Source: Lentisphaeria bacterium | GTDB lineage: Bacteria; Verrucomicrobiota; Lentisphaeria; JABSQK01; UBA12247 | Length of the DNA: 10,178 bases | Assembly (NCBI GenBank): GCA_003477185.1 | Contig: DMTJ01000145.1 | Location: forward strand, 1-10,178 | Direction of reading: 5' to 3' | In this document: in pieces, positions 1 through 5,343 of the stretch | Layout: each line of letters begins with the position of its first letter | How positions within the stretch are numbered: position 1 is the first letter of the stretch | Notes under the pieces: generated by a model | Told to the model about the DNA's origin: nothing | The model's input: the letters and a program-made list of their open reading frames with translations, nothing else | Database searches by the model: none | Translations under genes and position numbers: made by a program

Positions 1-1
1 G

Positions 2-913
2 GCCGCTATTCCCTACTACGAGCGCTTCATGGCCCGCTTCCCAACGCTGCAGGCCCTGGCTGAGGCACCGCTCGATGATGTGCTCAAGGCCTGGGAAGGG
101 CTGGGCTACTACTCTCGCGCGCGTAATCTCCACGCCGCCGCCCGCCAAGTCAGCGACTTGGGCGAGTTCCCTCGGAGCGCTTGCGAACTCCGTAAACTCA
201 AAGGAATCGGCGATTACACATCTGCGGCCATCGCCAGCATCTGTTTTGGCGAGCCTGAACCAGTCATCGACGGAAACGTCATTCGCGTCAGCTCACGGCT
301 CTTAGGACTCGCCGAAGACCTCACTCGGCCGAAGGCAAAACGCGCACTGCGTCAGCAACTCTTGCCAGCCATCCAAGAAAACTGCGCCAACGCCTTTAAT
401 CAGGCGATCATGGAGATCGGGGCGCTCGTCTGTACCCCGCGCTCGCCCGCGTGCCTGTCCTGCCCCTGTCGGACCTGGTGTGTTGCTTTCGAAGAAGGCA
501 CCGTCGAGCAATTGCCGAATCTGCCAAAGCGGCCACCGTCTCCGGAGCGCGAGAAGGTTGCGGTGTGTCTAGCGACAGACCAAGGCGTATTGATGCACCA
601 GCGGCCCACCGATGGTTTTCTGGGCGGACTCTGGGAGCTGCCTACCGCAGCAGATCAAACCAGCTTGAGCGAGGCGCTTGCCGCCCTTGGAATCGCCCTG
701 CAACGCAGCGAAGAGCTTCAGGCAGTCGTCCATGTCTACACCCACTTTCGGCTGACACTTTCCGTTCTTCAAGGTTTTGCGGAGTTCGCAGCCGTCGCTA
801 AGCCGCATCGCTGGGTGCCCGTTGACGAACTCGAGGACCTAGCCTGCGATCGTGCTACGCGGAAAGCCCTTGCGGTTGCGCTTGGCGCTCCGGCACAGCG
901 CACCACACGCTGA
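2..913 (+). CDS. mutY: A/G-specific adenine glycosylase MutY (5' end cut by the window)
   Basis: Base-excision repair glycosylase that removes adenine mispaired with 8-oxoguanine. The reading frame is open from base 2, so the ATG at 29 is an internal methionine and about 45 N-terminal residues lie outside the window, including the catalytic Glu region of the LQQT motif. Visible parts, in order: the helix-hairpin-helix motif LKGIGDYTS (about nt 197-223); the catalytic Asp in PVIDGNV (Asp codon 269-271); the [4Fe-4S] ligands spaced C-x6-C-x2-C-x5-C (nt 431-481); and a C-terminal NUDIX-like 8-oxoG recognition domain with GFLGGLWELPT. The C-terminal HRWVPVDEL stretch is typical, so the 3' end looks complete. 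The last 59 bp overlap the 3' end of the convergent prsW-like gene. The Fe-S cluster and HhH order separate it from endonuclease III, which lacks the NUDIX-like domain. Confidence 0.96.
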   Translation, partial: AAIPYYERFMARFPTLQALAEAPLDDVLKAWEGLGYYSRARNLHAAARQVSDLGEFPRSACELRKLKGIGDYTSAAIASICFGEPEPVIDGNVIRVSSRLLGLAEDLTRPKAKRALRQQLLPAIQENCANAFNQAIMEIGALVCTPRSPACLSCPCRTWCVAFEEGTVEQLPNLPKRPPSPEREKVAVCLATDQGVLMHQRPTDGFLGGLWELPTAADQTSLSEALAALGIALQRSEELQAVVHVYTHFRLTLSVLQGFAEFAAVAKPHRWVPVDELEDLACDRATRKALAVALGAPAQRTTR

Positions 914-1550
914 TCGCCAGCGTGTAGACCGCGATCACGCTCAGCGGCAGCCAGATCTCGCGCACACTGCTGCCGTAGATACTCGCCACATCCCAGAGGC
1001 CGTGCAGCAGCGCCGTTGTGAGATAGAACACATAGAGCGGCCAGGCGCGGCGCCTTTTCCAGTACAGCAGCACCCCCACGCCATGCAGCATGCACATAGA
1101 CGTGTGCAGCGGCACGGCGATCAAACCGCGCAGCAGCAGATAGGCAGCCCCCCCGTCCCCATAGCTCCAGATGTTCTCGATTACCGCGAACGCCATCCCA
1201 ACCACGGCAAAGCCCAGCACGCACTCCGCGGGCTGCACCGGGCGACTCCGCCGATTTAGGCAGCTAACCACGAGCAAACCAGCCGCCATCTTCCAAAACT
1301 CTTCCCCAAGTCCCGGCGCCAGAAATACCCCCAGTACTCCCATTCTGATGTCTGGGGTCTCGAAGAAGTTCAGCGCGGTATCATTCAACACCCGTGCGTT
1401 AAAATAGGCCGCAGGAATCGTCGACAGCATGCCAGCCATTGCGAAGAGCACAAAACGCTCATACGGCGGTTTGACCGTCCGGTATTTGGAGCGCACAAAG
1501 AAACCAAAGTAGAGGAGGGTGGTCCAGCCGGAAGCGAGGAGAAAAGTCAT
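855..1550 (-). CDS. PrsW-family intramembrane metalloprotease
   Basis: A 231-residue polytopic membrane protein of the PrsW/M82 type. Known members cut membrane-anchored anti-sigma factors such as Bacillus RsiW. The family motifs are visible: EExxK (E83-E84-F-W-K87), a Glu-containing helix FAVIENIWSY (E125), H149/H156 in PLHTSMCMLHGVG, and HxxxD in LLHGLWD (H183, D187). These fit a metal site inside the membrane. About seven hydrophobic segments are apparent. The ATG start overlaps the stop of the upstream gene as ATGA, so translation is probably coupled to it. Its 3' end lies antisense to the end of mutY. The real substrate is unknown and no anti-sigma factor is recognisable in the window. 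The family call is firm from the motifs; proteolytic activity is inferred. Confidence 0.85.
   Translation of the reverse strand: MTFLLASGWTTLLYFGFFVRSKYRTVKPPYERFVLFAMAGMLSTIPAAYFNARVLNDTALNFFETPDIRMGVLGVFLAPGLGEEFWKMAAGLLVVSCLNRRSRPVQPAECVLGFAVVGMAFAVIENIWSYGDGGAAYLLLRGLIAVPLHTSMCMLHGVGVLLYWKRRRAWPLYVFYLTTALLHGLWDVASIYGSSVREIWLPLSVIAVYTLAISVWCAVPERQAQPQGLSA
1547..1550 (-). promoter_or_regulatory. ATGA stop/start overlap coupling the two-gene prsW unit
   Basis: On the minus strand the TGA of the helical-repeat protein (1549-1547) and the ATG of the prsW-like gene (1550-1548) share two bases. This arrangement usually means translational coupling and fixes the prsW start. Confidence 0.85.
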
Positions 1551-2560
1551 TTTGGGCTACTCGATTTTGCCGCGGCCTGCCACTCTCTGACTTCTTGGAC
1601 ACTGTCGCCCGTCAGCCCGGCGCGAAACGCCTTCTCATACAACTCAGACGCCGTTCGGTCATCATGCACCAGCTGCGACAGTCGGGCACGCAGCACATAA
1701 AGCGCCCCGATGTCCCCGTAGACGTCATGAAACTCCTCCAGATCCTTAGCGAAAAGCTCGATGTACATCCAGTCAGGATAGACCTCCTTGAAGTCTTCCA
1801 TACCCGTCACCACAGGATCCAGTTGATTATCCACGGCGTAGGCCGAAACCAGCGCCAGATGGACAGACCCATAGGAGCGATCCGTCACCGGCCAGGCCTG
1901 CTGCGCCAGATGCAGAAAGTCGATTGCGGACTTCGCATCCCCCCCGTTCAGAGTCCCCAGGCCCGCATGAAACAGATCTTCGAAAAATGCTTCGTCCTGT
2001 CCCACCAACCAGCGGCTCTTGACGTGCAATTCCTCAATCACCGGCGGGCTCTGTTCATGCGCCAGATTCATCCACAGCAAATCATTCGAGAAGCGCCCCG
2101 TCTCATAGGGCATAAACTTGGCATCGGCCTTGACTGGGACCCGTGCCAAGTCCGCAGATGCCTTGTGCAGCGGCTCGCCAAAATTACGCACCAGCAACTG
2201 GTGCGCCATGTGCGCTTGCCGAAATAGCGCCTGCTGCTTTGACGAGACCGTAAGTGGAAGGCCCTCGCCAGCTCCGCGCTCTCGCGCACTTTGCTGGCTT
2301 TTGACGGCGTCCAGCGCACTCTTGGGCATGGTGTCTCGAAGCGCGTGCACGCCGCCTCGCGTGCGAAACAGCCGATCCAGCTTCGAGCGTCCCCCACCGC
2401 GATCGCTGCCGCCACTCTCCGGCATCTTGAACGCCATCGTCACCTCATACGGCAAGTACCGCATGGCCAGAGCCAGAACACCGAACAGGGCTGATCCTGT
2501 GAGGAGCACAAAAGCGATGAGCGCTAGCGCGGGTTGCGGAGGCTGTGATTTGGTCTGCAT
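1547..2560 (-). CDS. Uncharacterised membrane-anchored helical-repeat protein (prsW partner)
   Basis: Not recognised as a named family. The ATG at 2560 gives 337 residues; an in-frame GTG at 2581 would add seven. Neither has a clear Shine-Dalgarno sequence, and the ATG is preferred because the N-terminus then begins MQTKSQPPQP just before a hydrophobic stretch. Visible parts: one transmembrane or uncleaved signal segment (about residues 11-33), a Gly/Ser/Arg-rich basic linker (about 47-75), and a long largely helical region. From about residue 190 to the end, amphipathic helix pairs such as GGDAKSAIDFLHLAQQAW and RTASELYEKAFRAGL resemble TPR units. The likely topology is a short cytoplasmic N-terminus and a periplasmic repeat domain. 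Its stop overlaps the prsW-like start, so the two are probably made together. It could be a protease substrate, adaptor or regulator; none of these is shown by sequence. Confidence 0.8.
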   Translation of the reverse strand: MQTKSQPPQPALALIAFVLLTGSALFGVLALAMRYLPYEVTMAFKMPESGGSDRGGGRSKLDRLFRTRGGVHALRDTMPKSALDAVKSQQSARERGAGEGLPLTVSSKQQALFRQAHMAHQLLVRNFGEPLHKASADLARVPVKADAKFMPYETGRFSNDLLWMNLAHEQSPPVIEELHVKSRWLVGQDEAFFEDLFHAGLGTLNGGDAKSAIDFLHLAQQAWPVTDRSYGSVHLALVSAYAVDNQLDPVVTGMEDFKEVYPDWMYIELFAKDLEEFHDVYGDIGALYVLRARLSQLVHDDRTASELYEKAFRAGLTGDSVQEVREWQAAAKSSSPK

Positions 2561-2593
2561 AGCGAAAGCTACACGACGCACAATTCTTTACAA

Positions 2594-2613
2594 CGAACCT
2601 GAACGAACCCGAA
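2594..2613. repeat. Tandem 10-bp imperfect repeat upstream of the prsW unit
   Basis: CGAACCTGAA is followed directly by CGAACCCGAA (one mismatch), and a third partial copy begins at 2614 with CGG. It lies 34-53 bp upstream of the ATG of the minus-strand unit. This is the position of a promoter or operator for that unit, but no -35/-10 pair is convincing there. Function as a binding site is a guess. Confidence 0.4.
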
Positions 2614-2670
2614 CGGAGACAAGTAAGGGACCAAGCACCCGAATCTATCCTGATGACGAACTATTGTCGC

Positions 2671-2699
2671 TTGCCAGCCGGTTGGCTTTCTGTTACTCT
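2671..2699 (+). promoter_or_regulatory. Weak sigma70-like promoter candidate
   Basis: TTGCCA (2671-2676, five of six consensus bases) is separated by exactly 17 bases from TACTCT (2694-2699, only three of six). It points toward the possible small ORF at 2799. The -10 is poor, so this is tentative. Confidence 0.25.
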
Positions 2700-2706
2700 T
2701 GGCGGC

Positions 2707-2727
2707 CATGGCCATCCCTTGGCCATG
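2707..2727. repeat. Inverted repeat, 8-bp arms with 5-base loop
   Basis: CATGGCCA and TGGCCATG form a perfect dyad around the loop TCCCT. There is no T-run on either side, so it does not look like a terminator. It lies just downstream of the candidate promoter at 2671-2699, a position where an operator could sit. Confidence 0.45.
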
Positions 2728-2798
2728 ATGTTGAAGTCGGGCGACGCTCCTAGCATGGACAGTGAGTCGACACGGAGGCCATTTCGAGGGTGAAAACG

Positions 2799-2906
2799 AT
2801 GCTCTTTATCGGCGGTCTCCCGCTGCTTGCGCTTGGCGTCATCTGCGAAATAGGGCGCCGCGGCGTGACGCTTCAGACCCGGCCTCTTCCGAAATCCAGG
2901 TCTTGA
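2799..2906 (+). CDS. Possible small membrane peptide (35 aa)
   Basis: A 35-codon ORF starting with ATG, preceded by GAGGG at 2786-2790 with eight bases of spacing, which is a good ribosome binding site. The first half (MLFIGGLPLLALGVICEIG) is hydrophobic enough for one membrane span or a signal sequence; the rest is basic (GRRGVTLQTRPLPKSRS). An in-frame GTG at 2790 with GGAGG upstream (2774-2778) is an alternative start. No family is recognised. It is the only ORF with a decent RBS in the 740-bp gap. Chance occurrence, or the 5' remnant of a lost gene, cannot be excluded. Confidence 0.3.
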   Translation: MLFIGGLPLLALGVICEIGRRGVTLQTRPLPKSRS

Positions 2907-2993
2907 TTTCGCGATATCGATACCGTTGAGTCACTGGCACGGCGTTTTACCTGGGGCTGAAACGTGCCACATTCATTTCCGCGATATCGCAAA
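2907..2993. repeat. Large imperfect inverted repeat with GCGATATCG and TGGCACG arms
   Basis: The decamer CGCGATATCG occurs at 2910-2919 and again at 2980-2989; its core is self-palindromic. Between the two copies, TGGCACG (2935-2941) and CGTGCCA (2963-2969) form an inverted repeat. Read as one dyad, both motif pairs fall in mirrored order around a centre near 2952, with 15 and 12 bases between the motifs on the two sides. It has no T-run and no coding content. It could be a regulatory dyad, a small non-autonomous element or a remnant of a mobile-element end. No target-site duplication was identified. Confidence 0.45.
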
Positions 2994-3324
2994 CTCATGG
3001 CAAGGTCACGACTTCGCTTCAGTCACTCGAGATCGGTGCTTGTGGAATACCCAACCTGAGGCGGTGTGGCGAGAATACCCGTATTCGCCTGACAATGTCT
3101 TTAGGCGTGACCGTCAACACGGGTTTCAGTGAGCTTTTACAACCCGCAGCACCGCTAAACATCTGGCTTTCCTGACACGCACGGTCTGAAGCAACCCAAT
3201 GCGTCGTCCCTACCCCTATTCTGCCTATCCCGACCGGCGGCTGCACGCGCGCCAGCGAGATTGAAAGAGATTCCGCTCCCTGTTAATTCGCATGATGGAC
3301 GTGAAACTACCATACAGTCATAGG

Positions 3325-3852
3325 TTATAGGACGAACTCGGTGGGCTGTAGAGAACACCCTCGGATCTGCCCCTTGGGAGCATCGTAGACGATGTAGATT
3401 TCGCCGTCATCGAACTGAACCCAGCCGGAATATCCGAGATCGGCGACCGGAGAACGGTCGTAGTCAATCGCTAGGATGCGGGTGGCGGCCATCTTCCGGT
3501 CATAGGCCAACGCTGAGGCATCATTGGTCAGGGCCGCCATAAAGTTTTGCGCCCGGATCCCCAGCTATTCGGTTCCTCCGTCGCCCTGCAGGTACCGATA
3601 GGTGATCAGGATACGGCCATCCTGCAGGAGTTCCGCGACAGGCCGGTGACAGACCGGTATGGGGAAGCGGATAGGATCACTCCAGTATTCACCATAATCC
3701 GTGGATATGGTCTTGTAGCAATCCTGGCCATTCAGGGCGTTCTCGTGAGGAAACGCCACCAGGGTGGGGCCGTCGATCTGCAGGATCGTATTGACCGCTG
3801 ATCGCAGCTCGTCCGGAGAGCCCGGATAAAAGCTGCCCTCAACCGCAGTGTG
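3325..3852 (-). pseudogene. Sialidase (BNR/Asp-box) C-terminal remnant with in-frame TAG
   Basis: Sialidases release terminal sialic acids from glycans and fold as six-bladed propellers carrying Asp boxes. Reading down from 3852, the frame gives about 95 codons, then a TAG at 3565-3567, then about 79 codons in the same frame to TAA at 3325. Both halves belong to one protein. The first has a textbook Asp box, STDYGEYW (S-x-D-x-G-x-x-W), and DGRILITYRYLQGDGGTE. The second continues with IRAQNFMAALTNDASALAYD and ends in YIVYDAPKGQIRG, a typical last propeller strand. A TGG-to-TAG change (Trp) is the simplest origin of the stop. Upstream a TGA at 3853-3855 and a T-rich tract end the homology, so more than half of a normal ~350-residue enzyme, including the N-terminal Arg/Asp active-site region, is missing. 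No start or RBS is evident. Almost certainly non-functional. Confidence 0.75.
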
Positions 3853-3859
3853 TCACACA

Positions 3860-3874
3860 TTTTTTATTTTTTTT
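3860..3874. other. T6-A-T8 homopolymer tract at the sialidase break point
   Basis: The plus strand reads T6, A, T8, a sharp contrast with the GC-rich surroundings. It sits just where sialidase similarity stops. Only a 3-bp stem (GTG/CAC) precedes it, so it is a poor intrinsic terminator. It may mark a junction or provide intrinsically bent DNA. Confidence 0.4.
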
Positions 3875-3971
3875 CGATCTTGTCTCGACCAAGCCACAGG
3901 CTAGGAAACCTATCGTCGGTCTTTTGTCAGCGGAAGCGATCTTCTAATGCATCGGTTTTAGCGCCCACCGC

Positions 3972-3998
3972 TTGCATTCATCCTGCTGAGGTGATAAT
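3972..3998 (+). promoter_or_regulatory. Candidate promoter for the exporter unit
   Basis: GATAAT at 3993-3998 matches the sigma70 -10 hexamer at five of six positions. TTGCAT at 3972-3977 is a weak -35 with a short 15-base spacer. It lies about 145 bases upstream of the favoured start of the membrane fusion protein gene. That placement fits the view that the upstream part of that open frame is leader, not coding. Prediction only. Confidence 0.3.
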
Positions 3999-4101
3999 AA
4001 ACAGAGCTATCGCCCGTTTCTGGCGGCAGATTCACGGACTCTCGGGATCCCTTGCAAATCTGCCCAGTCGCCGCCAACAACGTATTTGTAGAAGGTCCTT
4101 T

Positions 4102-4137
4102 GGCAAAACTGCCCCGTGCAGTTGCACCGGTTTTGCC
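4102..4137 (+). repeat. Strong bulged hairpin in the leader of the exporter unit
   Basis: GGCAAAAC (4102-4109) pairs perfectly with GTTTTGCC (4130-4137). The pairing continues inward through a T-G wobble (4110/4129) and a G-C pair (4111/4128). After a CCCC bulge (4112-4115) it resumes with GTGCA/TGCAC (4116-4120/4123-4127) around a tiny loop. The stem totals about 14-15 pairs and ends six bases before the GTG start at 4144, so in mRNA it would sit at the ribosome binding region. It could repress translation, be bound by a regulator or be an old repeat. The absence of a T-run argues against a terminator. Confidence 0.5.
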
Positions 4138-4143
4138 GTTCTT

Positions 4144-5340
4144 GTGAGTGATCAGTCCCCGTCGTCATATCTCTTCGCCAAAATTATGGCTGTTGTCCTC
4201 GTACCGGTGGGAGTTGGCTTTCTGCTTCTCTTCCAAGTAGAGGAGCGAGTCATTGTGCGCGGGGTGGTGGAGTCAGCTGACCAAGTGACGGTTGGCTCGC
4301 CCATGAAGGATGTGATGGTTCGCGAAATTCTGGTCGAAGACGGGGGGGACGTAGAACACGACCAGCCCTTGATTATCCTGGCCGATCTTCAGGGGCTCGC
4401 AGCTCAAATCTCTAGCCTTGAGCAGGAACTCAGACACTACCAGGAAAAACTTGCAGCGTTGTCAGACGAGCAGGCTGCACCGAGGCTCGCTCTTGCGCAG
4501 TTCCGCGCGGAGAACGCCTACCAGAAGGATCAGCTGAGGTCACTACTGCCAACGGCTGACATCACTGAGGTGCTGGCGGAAACAACAGCCACAGGCACGC
4601 TGCCTGATGGCCTAATGCCGGCTAGCTCTGCGTTGGCCCAGGCGAGCCTGGAGGTGGAACACCGGCACCAAGAGCTGGTGCGTGTCGAGTCGCTTGAAGA
4701 GGAGGGAGTGATCTCTGGCAGCAAGCTCGAGGCCGCTCGGCTAAACCTGCGGCGTGCGGAACTGGCTGCGGAGACCGTTGCCCAGAGGCTTCGGGATCAG
4801 CTGAGGGATCTGGTTTATCAGCACCATGACACAGCAGCCAACATCGCCGAGGTGGAGGCGCAGGTGGCTCGGCAGCAGCGGAGCCTGAAGCACCAACTGG
4901 TGCAAGCGAGACTTGAGCTGAGCGCGCTCAAAGTTAGCCAGCAACGACTGACGATTCGTGCGCCGTTCAGCGGTCGCGTCGTGGGCATTCAAGCCTCTAC
5001 CAGCCAGCGTGTCGAGATCGGCACAGATCTAATCACCCTGTCAGGAAACGAGCCGAAGCTGATCAAATGCCGAGTCCCAGAATCACGCTTCAGCGAGATC
5101 AAGCTAGGCCAGTCCGCACTGATCAAATCAGACCTGTACAACTATTTGCGCCACGAGATTTACCGCGGCAAGGTTCACTTTGTCGCCACCCACGGGGTGT
5201 ACGATGGTACCGAGATCTTTTATGACGTTTCGATCGTCATCACTGAGGGGCATGATGTACTTCGGGTTGGGAGCGGTGCGCTCTGCGAGATCCAGGTCGG
5301 CCAGCAATCCGCCATCATGCTTTTAGTGGGTAAGAGGTAG
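4144..5340 (+). CDS. HlyD-family membrane fusion protein (exporter periplasmic adaptor)
   Basis: Periplasmic adaptor that links an inner-membrane ABC exporter to an outer-membrane channel. The frame is open from 3850, but residues before about 4144 look non-coding (Cys/Arg/Ser-rich, no family resemblance) and contain a promoter-like site and a hairpin. The GTG at 4144 (398 aa) puts the protein start just before its membrane anchor. The ATG at 4186 and GTG at 3991 are alternatives, and none has a strong RBS. Order from GTG 4144: short cytoplasmic tail; transmembrane segment (about residues 14-30); first lipoyl half (about 47-85, ending DVEHDQPLIILADL); a long Gln/Glu/Leu-rich coiled-coil hairpin (about 85-265); second lipoyl half LTIRAPFSGRVVGI (from 269); and a beta-barrel C-terminus. 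It is followed after three bases by its ABC partner. The substrate is not evident. Confidence 0.87.
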   Translation: MSDQSPSSYLFAKIMAVVLVPVGVGFLLLFQVEERVIVRGVVESADQVTVGSPMKDVMVREILVEDGGDVEHDQPLIILADLQGLAAQISSLEQELRHYQEKLAALSDEQAAPRLALAQFRAENAYQKDQLRSLLPTADITEVLAETTATGTLPDGLMPASSALAQASLEVEHRHQELVRVESLEEEGVISGSKLEAARLNLRRAELAAETVAQRLRDQLRDLVYQHHDTAANIAEVEAQVARQQRSLKHQLVQARLELSALKVSQQRLTIRAPFSGRVVGIQASTSQRVEIGTDLITLSGNEPKLIKCRVPESRFSEIKLGQSALIKSDLYNYLRHEIYRGKVHFVATHGVYDGTEIFYDVSIVITEGHDVLRVGSGALCEIQVGQQSAIMLLVGKR

Positions 5341-5343
5341 CCG

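Larger units (their letters stand above)
2582..3324. other. Gene-poor interval of about 740 bp
   Basis: No recognisable protein gene was found here on either strand apart from the tentative 35-codon ORF. The open frames on both strands lack RBSs and family motifs. The first 410 bases hold the repeats and weak promoter listed separately. A short bulged hairpin (GGCG/CGCC plus AATAC/GTATT) lies at 3068-3089. From 3090 to 3324, the stretch just downstream of the sialidase remnant, nothing distinctive was seen: no T-run terminator, tRNA or repeat. Confidence 0.6.

Noticed and set aside
2118..2753. A 211-codon plus-strand open frame
   Set aside because: It runs antisense to the helical-repeat gene, is Arg/Ser-rich without motifs or an RBS, and is a shadow of that gene.
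2934..2950. A sigma54-like -24 element, CTGGCACG, followed at the right distance by a T-rich stretch
   Set aside because: The essential GC of the -12 element is TA here (2948-2949), and no sigma54-type gene follows. The match comes from one arm of the inverted repeat.
3019..3246. A 75-codon minus-strand open frame in the gene-poor interval
   Set aside because: No RBS, no recognisable motif and odd composition; likely chance.
3848..3874. GTG-CAC stem followed by T6-A-T8 as an intrinsic terminator
   Set aside because: The stem is only three pairs with a 5-base loop, and no plus-strand gene ends there.
3850..4143. The 98-codon N-terminal extension of the membrane fusion protein frame
   Set aside because: The composition is unlike a protein start, no RBS precedes 3850, and it contains promoter-like and hairpin sequence. 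Treated as leader.
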